Below, one piece after another: positions 23,483 through 32,858 of a stretch of DNA of 64,000 nt. Position 1 is the first letter of the stretch, and every line of letters begins with the position of its first letter. The position numbers and the translations under genes are program-made. Source of the stretch: CAZAQK01 sp050249355 (GTDB lineage: Bacteria > Pseudomonadota > Alphaproteobacteria > Rickettsiales > SXRF01); assembly GCA_050249355.1 (NCBI GenBank), contig JBFWQQ010000001.1, forward strand, positions 1 to 64,000. The letters run 5' to 3'. The notes under the pieces are model-generated. The model did no database searches, was not told the DNA's origin, and was given only the letters and a program-made list of their open reading frames with translations.

Positions 23483-24328
23483 TCACCGGATAAAAAAATG
23501 CATTGCACAATCGCGTTGGTTATTGGTTAGGTCATAATCGAACAGCGAGGCAGGATCGGCATAATTGATTAACGTAGGGCCGCACAGGTTCGAACCGGCA
23601 CCTGAACCACTATCACGACCACTGTTTGAGCGCACCCCTCCGCTATAGGCGATGCCATCATCTATTTTACTATCAATCCTATATGCATCGATGGGAGAAA
23701 TAGCACCGGCATCGTTATATGGGCTTTCCACCGCATTTTCGCGCCCAAACTTGGCCCCCAGGAATAGACGTTTCCCCTGTAACCCATAAATAGAGCTGCT
23801 TGCACTATGGCATGTGCATATATCACTGCCAGTACCTGCTTCATCTTCGGCAAAACGGTATCCTGTGTCTCCGCCCAAGGGAGTAGTTGGAATATTTATC
23901 CTGTCCGCATAGGAGCTTCCTGAAACGAAAGTACTACTTGGCCAGCCTTGTGCACGATAATGCCCGCTCACCAGCCCTGCAAGCGACATATGATGCCATG
24001 CGTACAGGGTTTCGCCGCGCGAGCCGCCATTCCACATTCCATTACCATTGCCATTGCAATTGGTAGAAAAATCAGGGCAGTCGGTAGTCCCCCACATATT
24101 CTGTGCGCCGGGATCATCGCCCGGCCAGTGGCTGTATTTTAACTTATATGCATTGAGCGCTGTTTTATACTGCTCAACGTCAGTAAGCACGGTTCGAAGT
24201 TCAGCCATTTTAATAAGATCTCGTCCCGCCACCACTCCCCCGATAACAAGACCAATAATTACAAGCACGATGGATAGCTCTATCAGCGTAAAACCGGTTT
24301 TATGGGCAGGCCCTATCATGTCTGGCAT
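23483..24328 (-). CDS. Prepilin-type protein (pseudopilin)
   Basis: This protein of about 281 residues has the class III signal KTG|FTLIELSIVLVIIGLVIG near its start, cut by a prepilin peptidase between Gly12 and Phe13 if ATG 24328 is used. The mature N-terminus is a hydrophobic helix followed by a globular region rich in Gly, Ser, Asn, with cysteines (CPDFSTNC, CTCH, NLCG, RDC) that could pair. No assembly ATPase or secretin gene is nearby. The DNA is AT-richer than its neighbours, and the gene sits between two copies of the lpd 3' end, so it looks acquired. The upstream ATG at 24355 is less likely. Confidence 0.85.
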   Translation of the reverse strand: MPDMIGPAHKTGFTLIELSIVLVIIGLVIGGVVAGRDLIKMAELRTVLTDVEQYKTALNAYKLKYSHWPGDDPGAQNMWGTTDCPDFSTNCNGNGNGMWNGGSRGETLYAWHHMSLAGLVSGHYRAQGWPSSTFVSGSSYADRINIPTTPLGGDTGYRFAEDEAGTGSDICTCHSASSSIYGLQGKRLFLGAKFGRENAVESPYNDAGAISPIDAYRIDSKIDDGIAYSGGVRSNSGRDSGSGAGSNLCGPTLINYADPASLFDYDLTNNQRDCAMHFFIR

Positions 24329-24360
24329 AATAGGGTAGCAAAGAAATTCTGGCAATCCAA

Positions 24361-25752
24361 TTACATATGGATAGCGCGGCCCAGCACCGCAAGCGCGGCT
24401 TCTTTCACCGCTTCGTTGTGGGTCGGATGGGCATGGCAGGTGCGGGCGATGTCTTCCGATGATGCGCCGTATTCCATGGCAAGTCCGGCTTCGGCTATCA
24501 TGGTGCCGGCGAACGGGCCGATGATGTGCACGCCCAGCACCGTGTCTGTTTTTTCATCGGCTAATATTTTCACAAAGCCCTCAGCATACCCTACCGCACG
24601 GGCGCGGCTATTGGCCATGAAGGGAAATTTACCGGCTTTATATTTCACGCCAGCGGTTTTCAGCTCTTCTTCGGTTTTGCCTACAGATGCTACTTCCGGC
24701 CAAGTGTATACTACCGAAGGAATCGCATCGTAATATACGTGGCTTTTCTGGCCTGCGATCATCTCGGCCACCACCACACCTTCGTCTTCGGCTTTGTGCG
24801 CCAGCATAGGACCTTTGATCACGTCACCAATCGCGTAAATGCCCTTCACGTTGGTCTGGTAGTGGCTATCCACATCCACTCGGCCACGCTCATCCAGTTT
24901 CACGCCCACTTCTTTCAGGCCAAGGCCTTCGGTGTAGGGCTTGCGGCCAATAGAAACCAGCACCACATCGGCATCTATCGTTTCCGTGCTTCCACCTTTG
25001 GCCGGTTCCATGGTGAGGGTTACTTTTTTGGCAGCTTTTTTGGCAGCCGTTACTTTGGTACCCAACTTGAACTTGATACCCTGTTTCTCCAGCACGCGCT
25101 GGAAGTTCTTGGCCACTTCCGCATCCATCGGCCCACCGATGCGGTCGAGGAATTCCACCACGGTCACTTCTGCGCCAAGTCGGCGCCATACCGAACCAAG
25201 CTCCAGCCCGATCACGCCGCCGCCGATGACGACCATATGCTCGGGGACTTCGGAAAGCTCCAGTGCGCCAGTGGAAGAAACAATGTGTCTTTCATCCACA
25301 TCCACACCCGGCAGCGACATGACATCCGAGCCGGTAGCGATGAGGATGTTCCTGGTCTTCAGTGAATCCTTGCCGTTCACCAGCACTTCGCTCGCGCCCT
25401 TGATACTGCCGGTGCCTTTGACGTAATCCACCTTGTTTTTCTTGAACAGCATCTCGATGCCTTGGGTCAGGCCTTTTACTGCCTTGTCCTTTTGCGCCAT
25501 CATGCCCGGCAGGTCTAGCTCCACTTTGGCTTTGATACCATATTCGGCAAAGTGATTCTTGGCGTCATCGAATTTCTCCGACGAGTTCAGCAACGCTTTA
25601 GAGGGTATACAGCCCACATTCAGGCAAGTTCCGCCCAGTGCGCCACGTTTTTCCACACACGCCACCTTCATCCCAAGTTGCGCCGCGCGAATTGCCGCCA
25701 CATAGCCCCCCGGCCCACCGCCGATAACTACCAGATCATATTGTTCGGTCAT
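24361..25752 (-). CDS. lpd: Dihydrolipoyl dehydrogenase (E3)
   Basis: This 463-residue flavoenzyme re-oxidises dihydrolipoamide in the 2-oxoglutarate dehydrogenase complex. It has FAD motif VVIGGGPGGYVAA, the redox pair C43/C48 in GGTCLNVGCIPSKALL, NAD motif GGGVIGLELGSVWRRLG and the active His-Glu near CHAHPTHNEAVKEAA. It is the last enzyme gene of the suc set, 72 nt after the embedded oxygenase gene. Its 3' end has a second copy downstream of the pilin gene. Confidence 0.97.
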   Translation of the reverse strand: MTEQYDLVVIGGGPGGYVAAIRAAQLGMKVACVEKRGALGGTCLNVGCIPSKALLNSSEKFDDAKNHFAEYGIKAKVELDLPGMMAQKDKAVKGLTQGIEMLFKKNKVDYVKGTGSIKGASEVLVNGKDSLKTRNILIATGSDVMSLPGVDVDERHIVSSTGALELSEVPEHMVVIGGGVIGLELGSVWRRLGAEVTVVEFLDRIGGPMDAEVAKNFQRVLEKQGIKFKLGTKVTAAKKAAKKVTLTMEPAKGGSTETIDADVVLVSIGRKPYTEGLGLKEVGVKLDERGRVDVDSHYQTNVKGIYAIGDVIKGPMLAHKAEDEGVVVAEMIAGQKSHVYYDAIPSVVYTWPEVASVGKTEEELKTAGVKYKAGKFPFMANSRARAVGYAEGFVKILADEKTDTVLGVHIIGPFAGTMIAEAGLAMEYGASSEDIARTCHAHPTHNEAVKEAALAVLGRAIHM

Positions 25753-25824
25753 AAAGCCCCTTATGTCGTATGGGTTTGCTGGAGGCGGGATAGTAAACCC
25801 AAACAGCCCCGCTGTTCCAGTAAA

Positions 25825-26775
25825 TTATGTGCTTCGTTTATAGGCATGCTGCGATTTCATGAAGCGCTGGATCGGCCGTTTATTGTTGCGCGGCGTTCCT
25901 TCCGCGCGCATCCATGTCGCCAGAACAATGCGCTCTCCCCCGGTAATGCGCTCGGCCTCGTGGCGGTAACTGTGCGAAGAGGGGAATGCCACCATCATCC
26001 CGCTGGCCGGGACGACCTTAAAGCCAATATCCGGAAAATCCAGCGCGCCGCCGCTGAAGTCATCATTCAGGTATAACAGGAAGCTGATATCGCGATCCAT
26101 GTAGGGCTCCCAGCGACCCTTGGTTTTTTTTTCGTCCTCCCATACCCAGCTGACCCCGTCGGCATGCGCCTTGTAGATGCCGCCCTCCTTGTAAACCATG
26201 CATTGCGGTGGCTCCCAGCTTTCGATATTCAAATTATAAAACGGCTCGATATACTGGCGAGCCAAATCGCTGATCAGTTGATGGGCGAGGGCCTCCTGCT
26301 TGCCCAGGTCGGCGAGCTGCGTGGTGCGGTATTCTTCGCCCAGTGGCTTGAGTTGCTGCCCACGCGCATGATCACAAAGTTTTTGCATGGCGGCTTGCGG
26401 CACACTGTTTTTCTGAACCAATACATGACAAGCCTCACCCTGTTTCTCCTGATAGGGTTTCACCTCCATGCCCAGCTCGACGGCAATGTCTGTGCCCAGC
26501 CAGATTCCGCTATCGCTGACATGCGCACCCATGGTCTGCTCGGATGTGTGATACTGCACGCTGGCAAAGCCGGGAAACCACGCCTGCTGCTCCATCAGCA
26601 CACCTGAGTGCATTACCTTTTGGGGCATCACCACCGGTTGTAGCTGCAACCGATCAATAAGCGACTGCGGAATATGTAATCCCGGCTGGTCGGTCACCAT
26701 AGCCTTGCACTTAATGTGCGGTACAGCCGCATCGTCCGCATTACCCAGTACGATATCGGCAAAGCGGTACAACAA
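25825..26775 (-). CDS. Fe(II)/2-oxoglutarate-dependent oxygenase (prolyl 4-hydroxylase type)
   Basis: This 316-residue protein has a C-terminal double-stranded beta-helix oxygenase domain (about 190-295). Iron ligands are H204 and D206 in YKAHADG and H272 in YRHEAERI, with R282 ten residues later for 2-oxoglutarate. This is the P4H/PKHD arrangement. The first 150 residues are not recognised. It starts 6 nt after the sucB stop, so it is almost surely co-transcribed with 2-oxoglutarate dehydrogenase genes, whose substrate is its co-substrate. The target (protein prolyl, lysyl or small molecule) cannot be told. Confidence 0.85.
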   Translation of the reverse strand: MLYRFADIVLGNADDAAVPHIKCKAMVTDQPGLHIPQSLIDRLQLQPVVMPQKVMHSGVLMEQQAWFPGFASVQYHTSEQTMGAHVSDSGIWLGTDIAVELGMEVKPYQEKQGEACHVLVQKNSVPQAAMQKLCDHARGQQLKPLGEEYRTTQLADLGKQEALAHQLISDLARQYIEPFYNLNIESWEPPQCMVYKEGGIYKAHADGVSWVWEDEKKTKGRWEPYMDRDISFLLYLNDDFSGGALDFPDIGFKVVPASGMMVAFPSSHSYRHEAERITGGERIVLATWMRAEGTPRNNKRPIQRFMKSQHAYKRST

Positions 26776-26781
26776 GATGGC

Positions 26782-27975
26782 CTACAGGCCGAGCAACAAA
26801 CGGCGCGGATCTTCGATAGCTTCTTTCACGCGCACGAGGAAGGTCACCGACTCCTTGCCGTCGATGATACGGTGATCGTAGGAAAGGGCGATATACATCA
26901 TCGGGCGCACCACCACCTGGCCTTTGATGGCGATCGGGCGTTCTTCGATCTTGTGCATGCCGAGGATACCCGACTGCGGCGGATTGATGATCGGGGTGGC
27001 CATCAGCGAGCCATACACACCGCCGTTGGATACGGTGAAGGTGCCACCGGTCAGTTCCGGCATGGACAGGGTGCCTTCGCGCGCCTTTTTAGCAAGGCGG
27101 CCAATCTCGGCCTCGATCTCGGCGAATGACATCAGGTCAGCATCGCGGATCACCGGCACCACCAGCCCCTGATCGGTGCCTACCGCTACGCCGATGTCGT
27201 AGTGGTTCTTGTACACGATATCGGTGCCGTCGATCTCGGCGTTCACTTCGGGGATTTCTTTCAGCGCATTCACAGCGGCTTTCACAAAGAAGGACATGAA
27301 GCCCATTTTCACGCCATGCTTTTTCTCGAATGCATCCTTGTATTCATTGCGCAGCGCCATGAGGTTGCTCATGTCGATCTCGTTGAAAGTGGTCAGGATG
27401 GCGGCGGTGTTCTGCGAATCTTTCAGGCGACGGGCAATGACCTGACGCAGCTTGCTCATTTTCACGCGCTCTTCACGCGGGCCGGTGGCGCGCGGCGCGG
27501 CGGGTGCGGATTTTCCTGCGCCGCTGGTAGCCTGCAACACATCGCCTTTGGTCACGCGGCCATCTTTGCCAGAGCCGTTGATGTCTGCTGGTTTCAGACC
27601 CGCTTCGTCCATCATTTTGCGGGCGGCCGGACCGGACTGCTTCTCAGGGATCGGGGATTTTTCTTGCTTCGATTCCTTGGGTTCTTCTTTCTTCTCTGAA
27701 TCCTGACTGCTGCCCCCTGATGCCTTACTGCCTTTGGCGCCCACTTCGATCATGCCCAGTACCGCACCAACCTCCACGTTCTGGTCGGCCCCGATCCTGA
27801 TCTCGGCCAGCTTACCCGCAGCCGGAGCATTCACTTCCAGCGTCACCTTGTCGGTTTCCAACTCTACGATCGGCTCGTCGGCCTCTACGCTATCACCCAC
27901 CTGCTTGAACCATTTAGCAACAGTAGCTTCGGTAACGGATTCACCTAGGCTAGGAACAACGATTTCCCCGGACAT
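26782..27975 (-). CDS. sucB: Dihydrolipoyllysine succinyltransferase (E2)
   Basis: This 397-residue core of the 2-oxoglutarate dehydrogenase complex has an N-terminal lipoyl domain (VELETDKVTLEV with the lipoylated Lys), a charged linker (DSEKKEEPKESKQEK), a peripheral subunit-binding domain (ARKMMDEAGLKPADINGSG) and the catalytic domain ending in LSYDHRIIDGKESVTFL. It starts 89 nt after mtgA on the same strand, and lpd follows after the oxygenase gene. Confidence 0.97.
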   Translation of the reverse strand: MSGEIVVPSLGESVTEATVAKWFKQVGDSVEADEPIVELETDKVTLEVNAPAAGKLAEIRIGADQNVEVGAVLGMIEVGAKGSKASGGSSQDSEKKEEPKESKQEKSPIPEKQSGPAARKMMDEAGLKPADINGSGKDGRVTKGDVLQATSGAGKSAPAAPRATGPREERVKMSKLRQVIARRLKDSQNTAAILTTFNEIDMSNLMALRNEYKDAFEKKHGVKMGFMSFFVKAAVNALKEIPEVNAEIDGTDIVYKNHYDIGVAVGTDQGLVVPVIRDADLMSFAEIEAEIGRLAKKAREGTLSMPELTGGTFTVSNGGVYGSLMATPIINPPQSGILGMHKIEERPIAIKGQVVVRPMMYIALSYDHRIIDGKESVTFLVRVKEAIEDPRRLLLGL

Positions 27976-28064
27976 TGATTTTACTCCTTGGTCAAGCAGG
28001 CTGAGAATAATGATTCCTTATGCCCCGAACATTTTGGAAAATCAAGCCTGTTATCGGATAGACT

Positions 28065-28751
28065 TTAATACAGACAGGTTATATCCGCCCTGTGAGCCGA
28101 TGCCCTGCCGGCGATGACCCCGGCGGCGCTTTTCATGAATGCGGTAGGACGCGATGGCCTACGCACCTTGGGATTGGGCAGCGTAGCTGCCAGCAGTGAA
28201 GCCTGTGATGCGGACAAGCTGGTGGCATCGGTGCCGAAATGGTGCCGGGATGCCGCCCCCACACCGTATATATGCGGGCCCCATTCGGCGGTATTAAGGT
28301 AAATCTCCAATATGCGGCGCTTGCTCAGCACCAGTTCCATCCACAGCGTGATCGGCGCCTCGATTACTTTGCGCACCCACGAGCGGCCATTCCACAAGAA
28401 CAAGTTCTTCACCGTTTGTTGGGTGATGGTAGAGGCGCCGCCATAGCGCTTACCGTCGATCGCCTTATCGAGATTACGCTCGATCTGCTTCCAGTCAAAC
28501 CCGGTATGACTGCAAAATGCGCTATCTTCGGCCACGATCACCGAGCGCACTAAAACAGGCGCCATACGTGATATTGGCACCCAGTCGCGCTTAGGCCAGT
28601 GCAATGTGGCAATATCCGCCAGCATCAGTGTCGAGGGCGGGGGCACGATAATATATACGAGCGTCAGGACATAGGGCAGCAATAGAATGGCCGCCAGCCA
28701 GCGAAACCACCGCGATTTTAGCAACCTGCGCTTTGCCGCTTTTCTTTTCAT
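28065..28751 (-). CDS. mtgA: Monofunctional peptidoglycan glycosyltransferase
   Basis: This 228-residue protein has one N-terminal membrane helix (WLAAILLLPYVLTLVYII) and a GT51 domain. The conserved catalytic region VIVAEDSAFCSHTGFDW, GGASTITQQTVKNLFL and ILEIYLNTAEWG are present. It polymerises lipid II into glycan strands at the inner membrane. It lies between sucA and sucB on their strand, an unusual place for a cell-wall gene. Confidence 0.93.
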   Translation of the reverse strand: MKRKAAKRRLLKSRWFRWLAAILLLPYVLTLVYIIVPPPSTLMLADIATLHWPKRDWVPISRMAPVLVRSVIVAEDSAFCSHTGFDWKQIERNLDKAIDGKRYGGASTITQQTVKNLFLWNGRSWVRKVIEAPITLWMELVLSKRRILEIYLNTAEWGPHIYGVGAASRHHFGTDATSLSASQASLLAATLPNPKVRRPSRPTAFMKSAAGVIAGRASAHRADITCLY

Positions 28752-29058
28752 GGCGGCAAATGTGCCAGAAAATCAGACGGCGTTAAAGTACCTAATTATC
28801 GGCGAGGCAGGGATTTTCTTTTTCAATGGTATCGGGCATACGGTCGGGGTTGGTTAGGCCGCGAACATATTAAATTCCGAATCCGTATGCGGATAAATCT
28901 TAACGCCTTCTTATAGAAGAAAAAACCACCGCTTCAAATCTCTCGTTTTATCACTATTATTAGATTTAAATTTAATTGATAAAATGATTAACTAACTTCC
29001 TATTTTAGAAGAGTAAAACATAATAATACTATTTCAAAATTAAGGCATAGCACCACAT
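28752..29058. other. AT-rich intergenic stretch, no gene supported
   Basis: 307 nt separate mtgA from the divergent sulfotransferase gene. The first part has ordinary composition and holds a leftward frame of about 18 codons ending in NPCLADN-stop without a supported start, perhaps a remnant. The right 140 nt are strongly AT-rich and contain TTGATA- and TAATA-like hexamers, but no promoter with good spacing could be fixed. Confidence 0.5.
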
Positions 29059-29844
29059 ATGACCCACGATCAGCCTAAAGTATTTGATATTAGCTTACCG
29101 AGGCATGGCACCGTATCCATGCAAAATGCTCTGCATCAGCTTGGCTTTAATACTGCGCACCTTGGACATATCATAGGGAGCCATATAGGCTCTTCTGGGC
29201 ACAGCGACCCTGCACGACTTAAACAGATGTATGAACAAATTAAGCAAGGTGACTACAAGTTAGATATACTAAATGAGTGTGATGGCCTCGGTGACTATCC
29301 TATTTGTGCGCCTCAGGTTTTTAAAGAAATCGCAAAACAATACCCTGATGCTAAATTTATCCACGTAAAGCGGCGTGATGTTTCAAAATGGCTACAATCT
29401 GTCGAAGTACAATTTGTCGGATCACAGTTTGCCAACTTTTTTAAAGGCACGCAAAGCGACGAAGAGTTTACTGCGCTCATGCAAAATTTTCGCGAAATGA
29501 CTTTTGGTCAAAAGGAATTTGATCCTACCGCATATACCCAAGCGATGCATAGGCATTATGACCAAGTAAAAGAAGTATTTGCCGATCAGCCAGATAGGCT
29601 ATTAGAGTTTGATGATATTAGTGAATTTAATGCCGAAGGATTTTCCCGATTGGCGAAGTTTTTAGGAAAACCCGACCCACAAAGAGAATTTCCACTAAAT
29701 AACACTCACAGTAGCAACCCACAAAAAGCCTTTATTCGGGCTGTTGAGCAGGGCTTATACACCCCTAAAAGTGCCATCGACATAGATGAACTGAAAAAGA
29801 TGGTTGCAAAACAAGATGCAAAAGCTGCCGCAGCTGGCGTATAA
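29059..29844 (+). CDS. Sulfotransferase family protein
   Basis: This 261-residue protein resembles P-loop sulfotransferases. The 5'-phosphosulfate loop is SLPRHGTVSMQNALHQLGF (residues 12-30) and the 3'-phosphate region is HVKRRDVSKWLQSV (about 102-115), with a leading strand PDAKFI. His16 replaces the usual Thr in PRTGTTS, so PAPS use needs proof. It is the only rightward gene in the suc region, lies between sucA and mtgA, and is clearly AT-richer (ATA, TTT, AAA codons) than both neighbours, which suggests transfer. The acceptor is unknown. Confidence 0.8.
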   Translation: MTHDQPKVFDISLPRHGTVSMQNALHQLGFNTAHLGHIIGSHIGSSGHSDPARLKQMYEQIKQGDYKLDILNECDGLGDYPICAPQVFKEIAKQYPDAKFIHVKRRDVSKWLQSVEVQFVGSQFANFFKGTQSDEEFTALMQNFREMTFGQKEFDPTAYTQAMHRHYDQVKEVFADQPDRLLEFDDISEFNAEGFSRLAKFLGKPDPQREFPLNNTHSSNPQKAFIRAVEQGLYTPKSAIDIDELKKMVAKQDAKAAAAGV

Positions 29845-29871
29845 TAATGTTCTTTTATTATAACGGCAGAG

Positions 29872-32763
29872 TTAGCTAGCTTTCGCTTTCTTGCCGCTGG
29901 CCGCTTTCGATAGTGTCAGTGCTTCTTCCACCAGCGCTTTTTGCTCTCTCTCGAATATGCTGTAATAACCTGCGGCAGGCGAGGCGGCTTCCGGCCGGCC
30001 GACATATCTCAGCCGTTCGTTGCGACCCAGCTTCTGCATAACCTCCTCGATACGGAACGCCACAAAGCTCCATGCACCGTTATTACGCGTTTCTTCCTGA
30101 CACCACACGATCTCGGCATTGGGGTACATCTTCATATCAACCTCAAGTGATGCGGCCGGGAAGGGGTAATACTGCTCCATACGGATAATGGCGATATCGT
30201 CGATGCCTTTTTCCTCGCGCGCTTCCACCAGATCATAATAGAGTTTTCCGGTGGTAATTATCAGGCGCTTCACCTTGTCGCCTGCCACCAGTTTCTTGTC
30301 CTCGGAAATGATCCGCTTGAAGGTGGAGGATGGCCCCATATCCTTCAGGCTGGATACACACAGCTTATGACGCAGCAACGATTTTGGGGTCATCACGATC
30401 AGCGGCTTACGGAATTTTCGGTGCAGCTGGCGGCGCAGTGCATGAAAATAGTTCGCCGGTGTGGTTGGGGTAACAACCTGCAGGTTGTTTTCCGCGCATA
30501 GCTGCAAATAGCGCTCGAGCCGCGCCGAGCTATGCTCCGGCCCCTGACCTTCCTGCCCATGCGGCAGCAGCATGACAAGGCCTGACATGCGCAACCATTT
30601 ATTTTCGGCACTGGAAATGAACTGGTCGATGATGACCTGCGCACCGTTAGCGAAGTCGCCGAATTGCGCCTCCCATAGCGTCAAATGGTTCGGGCGACCG
30701 GTGGAATAGCCATACTCGAAACCTAATATAGCAAACTCGGAAAGTGAGCTGTCGATCACTTCGTATTCGGCTTGTTCACCGCCCAGATTGTTCAGCGGCA
30801 AATAGCGCTCTTCGGTATCTTGGTCGACCAGCACCGAATGGCGCTGCGAGAATGTGCCGCGCCCCGAATCCTGACCGGACAGGCGCACACCGAATCCTTC
30901 TTTAAGCAGCGAGCCAAACGCAAGCGCTTCGGCGGTAGCCCAATCGATATCTTTGCCACTTTCCATCATGCTGGCCTTTGCATCCAGCTGGCGGGCGACC
31001 TTGCGGTTGAGGTTGAAGTTATCCGGCTTTCTCGCCAACCCCATGCCCACCTGCTTCAGTGTTTTTTCATCCACACCGGTGACGGCTTTTTCAGGATCGT
31101 CCCTGCCTTTTTCCATGCCTGACCACACGCCTTCCAGCCAGTCGGCCTTGTTGGGCTTGAAGTTCTTGGCCAGCTCGTACTGCTTGTCGAAGAATTGTTT
31201 GAACTCCTCGAATTTTGCATCGGCCTCTTCCTGGGTGATCACGCCTTCACGCACCAGACGCGCCGAATAAAGTTCCGCCGGCAGCGGTTTCTCCGCAATG
31301 CGCTTGTACATGATCGGCTGTGTGAACATCGGCTCGTCGGCCTCGTTATGACCGTATTTGCGGTAGCAGAAAATATCCACCACCACATCGCGCTTGAACT
31401 CCTGGCGGAACTCTGCTGCCAGTTTGCACACATATACTACCGCGTCCGGATCGTCACCGTTCACATGGAATATCGGCGCCTGTACGGATTTTGCCACATC
31501 GGTCGGGTAGGGGGTGAAGCGCGAATATTTCGGGCTGGTGGTAAAACCGATCTGGTTATTCACCACAATATGGATGGTGCCGCCAGTGCGGTAGCCGCGA
31601 AGCTCCGAAAGCGCCAGCACTTCCGGCACCACACCTTGTCCGGCAAATGCTGCGTCCCCGTGCAGGGTGATGCCCATGGCTGAGCCTTTGTCTTCCTTGT
31701 CGCCCATGATGTCGAGCTTGGCGCGCACTTTACCGGCCACTACCGGGTTCACCGCCTCAAGGTGCGACGGGTTGGCGAGCAGCGACATATGCACCTTGCC
31801 ATACGGCGTTTCACGGTCGATCGAGCAACCGAGATGGTATTTCACGTCGCCCGACGAGCTGACCCATTCCGGGAAATCGAGGTTGCCGTGGAAAATGGAA
31901 AGCAGCTCGGCATAAGGCTTGCCCATGACCGTGGTGAGCACGTTCATGCGGCCACGATGCGGCATGCCGAGTACGATCTCTTTTACGCCCAACTTGCTGG
32001 CGGTGTGGATGATGGCCTCAAGGCCCGGCAGCATGACATCACCGCCCTGAATGGAAAAGCGCTTGGTGCTGGTGTATTTTCGCTGCAGGAACTGCTCGAA
32101 CGATTCCACTTCCACCAGCGTGCTCCACGCCGCTTTTTTATCCTCTGTGCTTAGCGATACGTTGCCGCGATCCTGCTCGAAACGTTTTTGTATCCACGAT
32201 TTCTGGTCGGGGTGCTGGATATGCATGAACTCCACCCCGATATTGCCGCAGTAGGTCTGCTTCAGGATGGCAATGATCTCGCGCAGGGTGGCGCGCTGGA
32301 TGCCCAGACTGCCATCGAGGAATATTTCCTTATCCATGTCCCCATCAGAAAAGCCGTAGGTGCGGTAATCCAGTTCAGGGTGGTAATCATTCACTTCGAT
32401 GCCCAGCGGGTCGAGGTTAGCGATCAAATGGCCGCGCACGCGAAATGCGCGCACCATCATGATGGCGCGGATAGAGTCGTGCGCCAGTTGCTCAATCTCC
32501 TCGCGGTTAACCGGGCCTTTTGCTGCCTTGGTGTCCGGTTTGTTTTCCACCGGCTCTTTCACACCGATCACCTTGCTGGTGATCTGTGTCCAGCTGGCTT
32601 CGCGCTGTGCTTTACCTGCCGATCCGTTGGTTACATCACGAAAATAGCTGCGCCAGCTCTCATCCACATGGCCGGGATTCTCGAGATAGCGTTCGTATAA
32701 TTCTTCAATGAATGGAGCGTTGGCGGCGAAAAACGGCGAGGATTGGTCAAATTCTTGTGACAT
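29872..32763 (-). CDS. sucA: 2-oxoglutarate dehydrogenase E1
   Basis: This 963-residue thiamine-diphosphate enzyme decarboxylates 2-oxoglutarate and passes succinyl to SucB. The N-terminal E2-binding segment (ANAPFIEELYERYLENPGHV), GMPHRGRMNVL, HGDAAFAGQGVVPEVL, GYGHNEADEP-like RKYGHNEADEPMFTQP and FGYSTGRPNHLTLWEAQFGD-like motifs are intact. A strong promoter precedes it (32812-32840), so sucA can be transcribed apart from mdh-sucCD. The 3' end is 28 nt from the convergent sulfotransferase gene. Confidence 0.98.
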   Translation of the reverse strand: MSQEFDQSSPFFAANAPFIEELYERYLENPGHVDESWRSYFRDVTNGSAGKAQREASWTQITSKVIGVKEPVENKPDTKAAKGPVNREEIEQLAHDSIRAIMMVRAFRVRGHLIANLDPLGIEVNDYHPELDYRTYGFSDGDMDKEIFLDGSLGIQRATLREIIAILKQTYCGNIGVEFMHIQHPDQKSWIQKRFEQDRGNVSLSTEDKKAAWSTLVEVESFEQFLQRKYTSTKRFSIQGGDVMLPGLEAIIHTASKLGVKEIVLGMPHRGRMNVLTTVMGKPYAELLSIFHGNLDFPEWVSSSGDVKYHLGCSIDRETPYGKVHMSLLANPSHLEAVNPVVAGKVRAKLDIMGDKEDKGSAMGITLHGDAAFAGQGVVPEVLALSELRGYRTGGTIHIVVNNQIGFTTSPKYSRFTPYPTDVAKSVQAPIFHVNGDDPDAVVYVCKLAAEFRQEFKRDVVVDIFCYRKYGHNEADEPMFTQPIMYKRIAEKPLPAELYSARLVREGVITQEEADAKFEEFKQFFDKQYELAKNFKPNKADWLEGVWSGMEKGRDDPEKAVTGVDEKTLKQVGMGLARKPDNFNLNRKVARQLDAKASMMESGKDIDWATAEALAFGSLLKEGFGVRLSGQDSGRGTFSQRHSVLVDQDTEERYLPLNNLGGEQAEYEVIDSSLSEFAILGFEYGYSTGRPNHLTLWEAQFGDFANGAQVIIDQFISSAENKWLRMSGLVMLLPHGQEGQGPEHSSARLERYLQLCAENNLQVVTPTTPANYFHALRRQLHRKFRKPLIVMTPKSLLRHKLCVSSLKDMGPSSTFKRIISEDKKLVAGDKVKRLIITTGKLYYDLVEAREEKGIDDIAIIRMEQYYPFPAASLEVDMKMYPNAEIVWCQEETRNNGAWSFVAFRIEEVMQKLGRNERLRYVGRPEAASPAAGYYSIFEREQKALVEEALTLSKAASGKKAKAS

Positions 32764-32811
32764 AGCGGTATTTTAACCTAAATCAGGCATCAAAGGTTGC
32801 AAGGGCCGCAG

Positions 32812-32840
32812 ATTATAGCAAGCACGACTGCGGCGTCCAA
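32812..32840 (-). promoter_or_regulatory. Strong sigma-70-like promoter of sucA, with inverted repeat
   Basis: On the minus strand TTGGAC-N17-TATAAT matches the vegetative consensus closely; the predicted start is about 40 nt before the sucA ATG. A perfect 7-bp inverted repeat GCCGCAG (32805-32811) / CTGCGGC (32828-32834) brackets the -10 hexamer and may be an operator. Confidence 0.8.
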
Positions 32841-32858
32841 TACTTTATACACAGAAGA

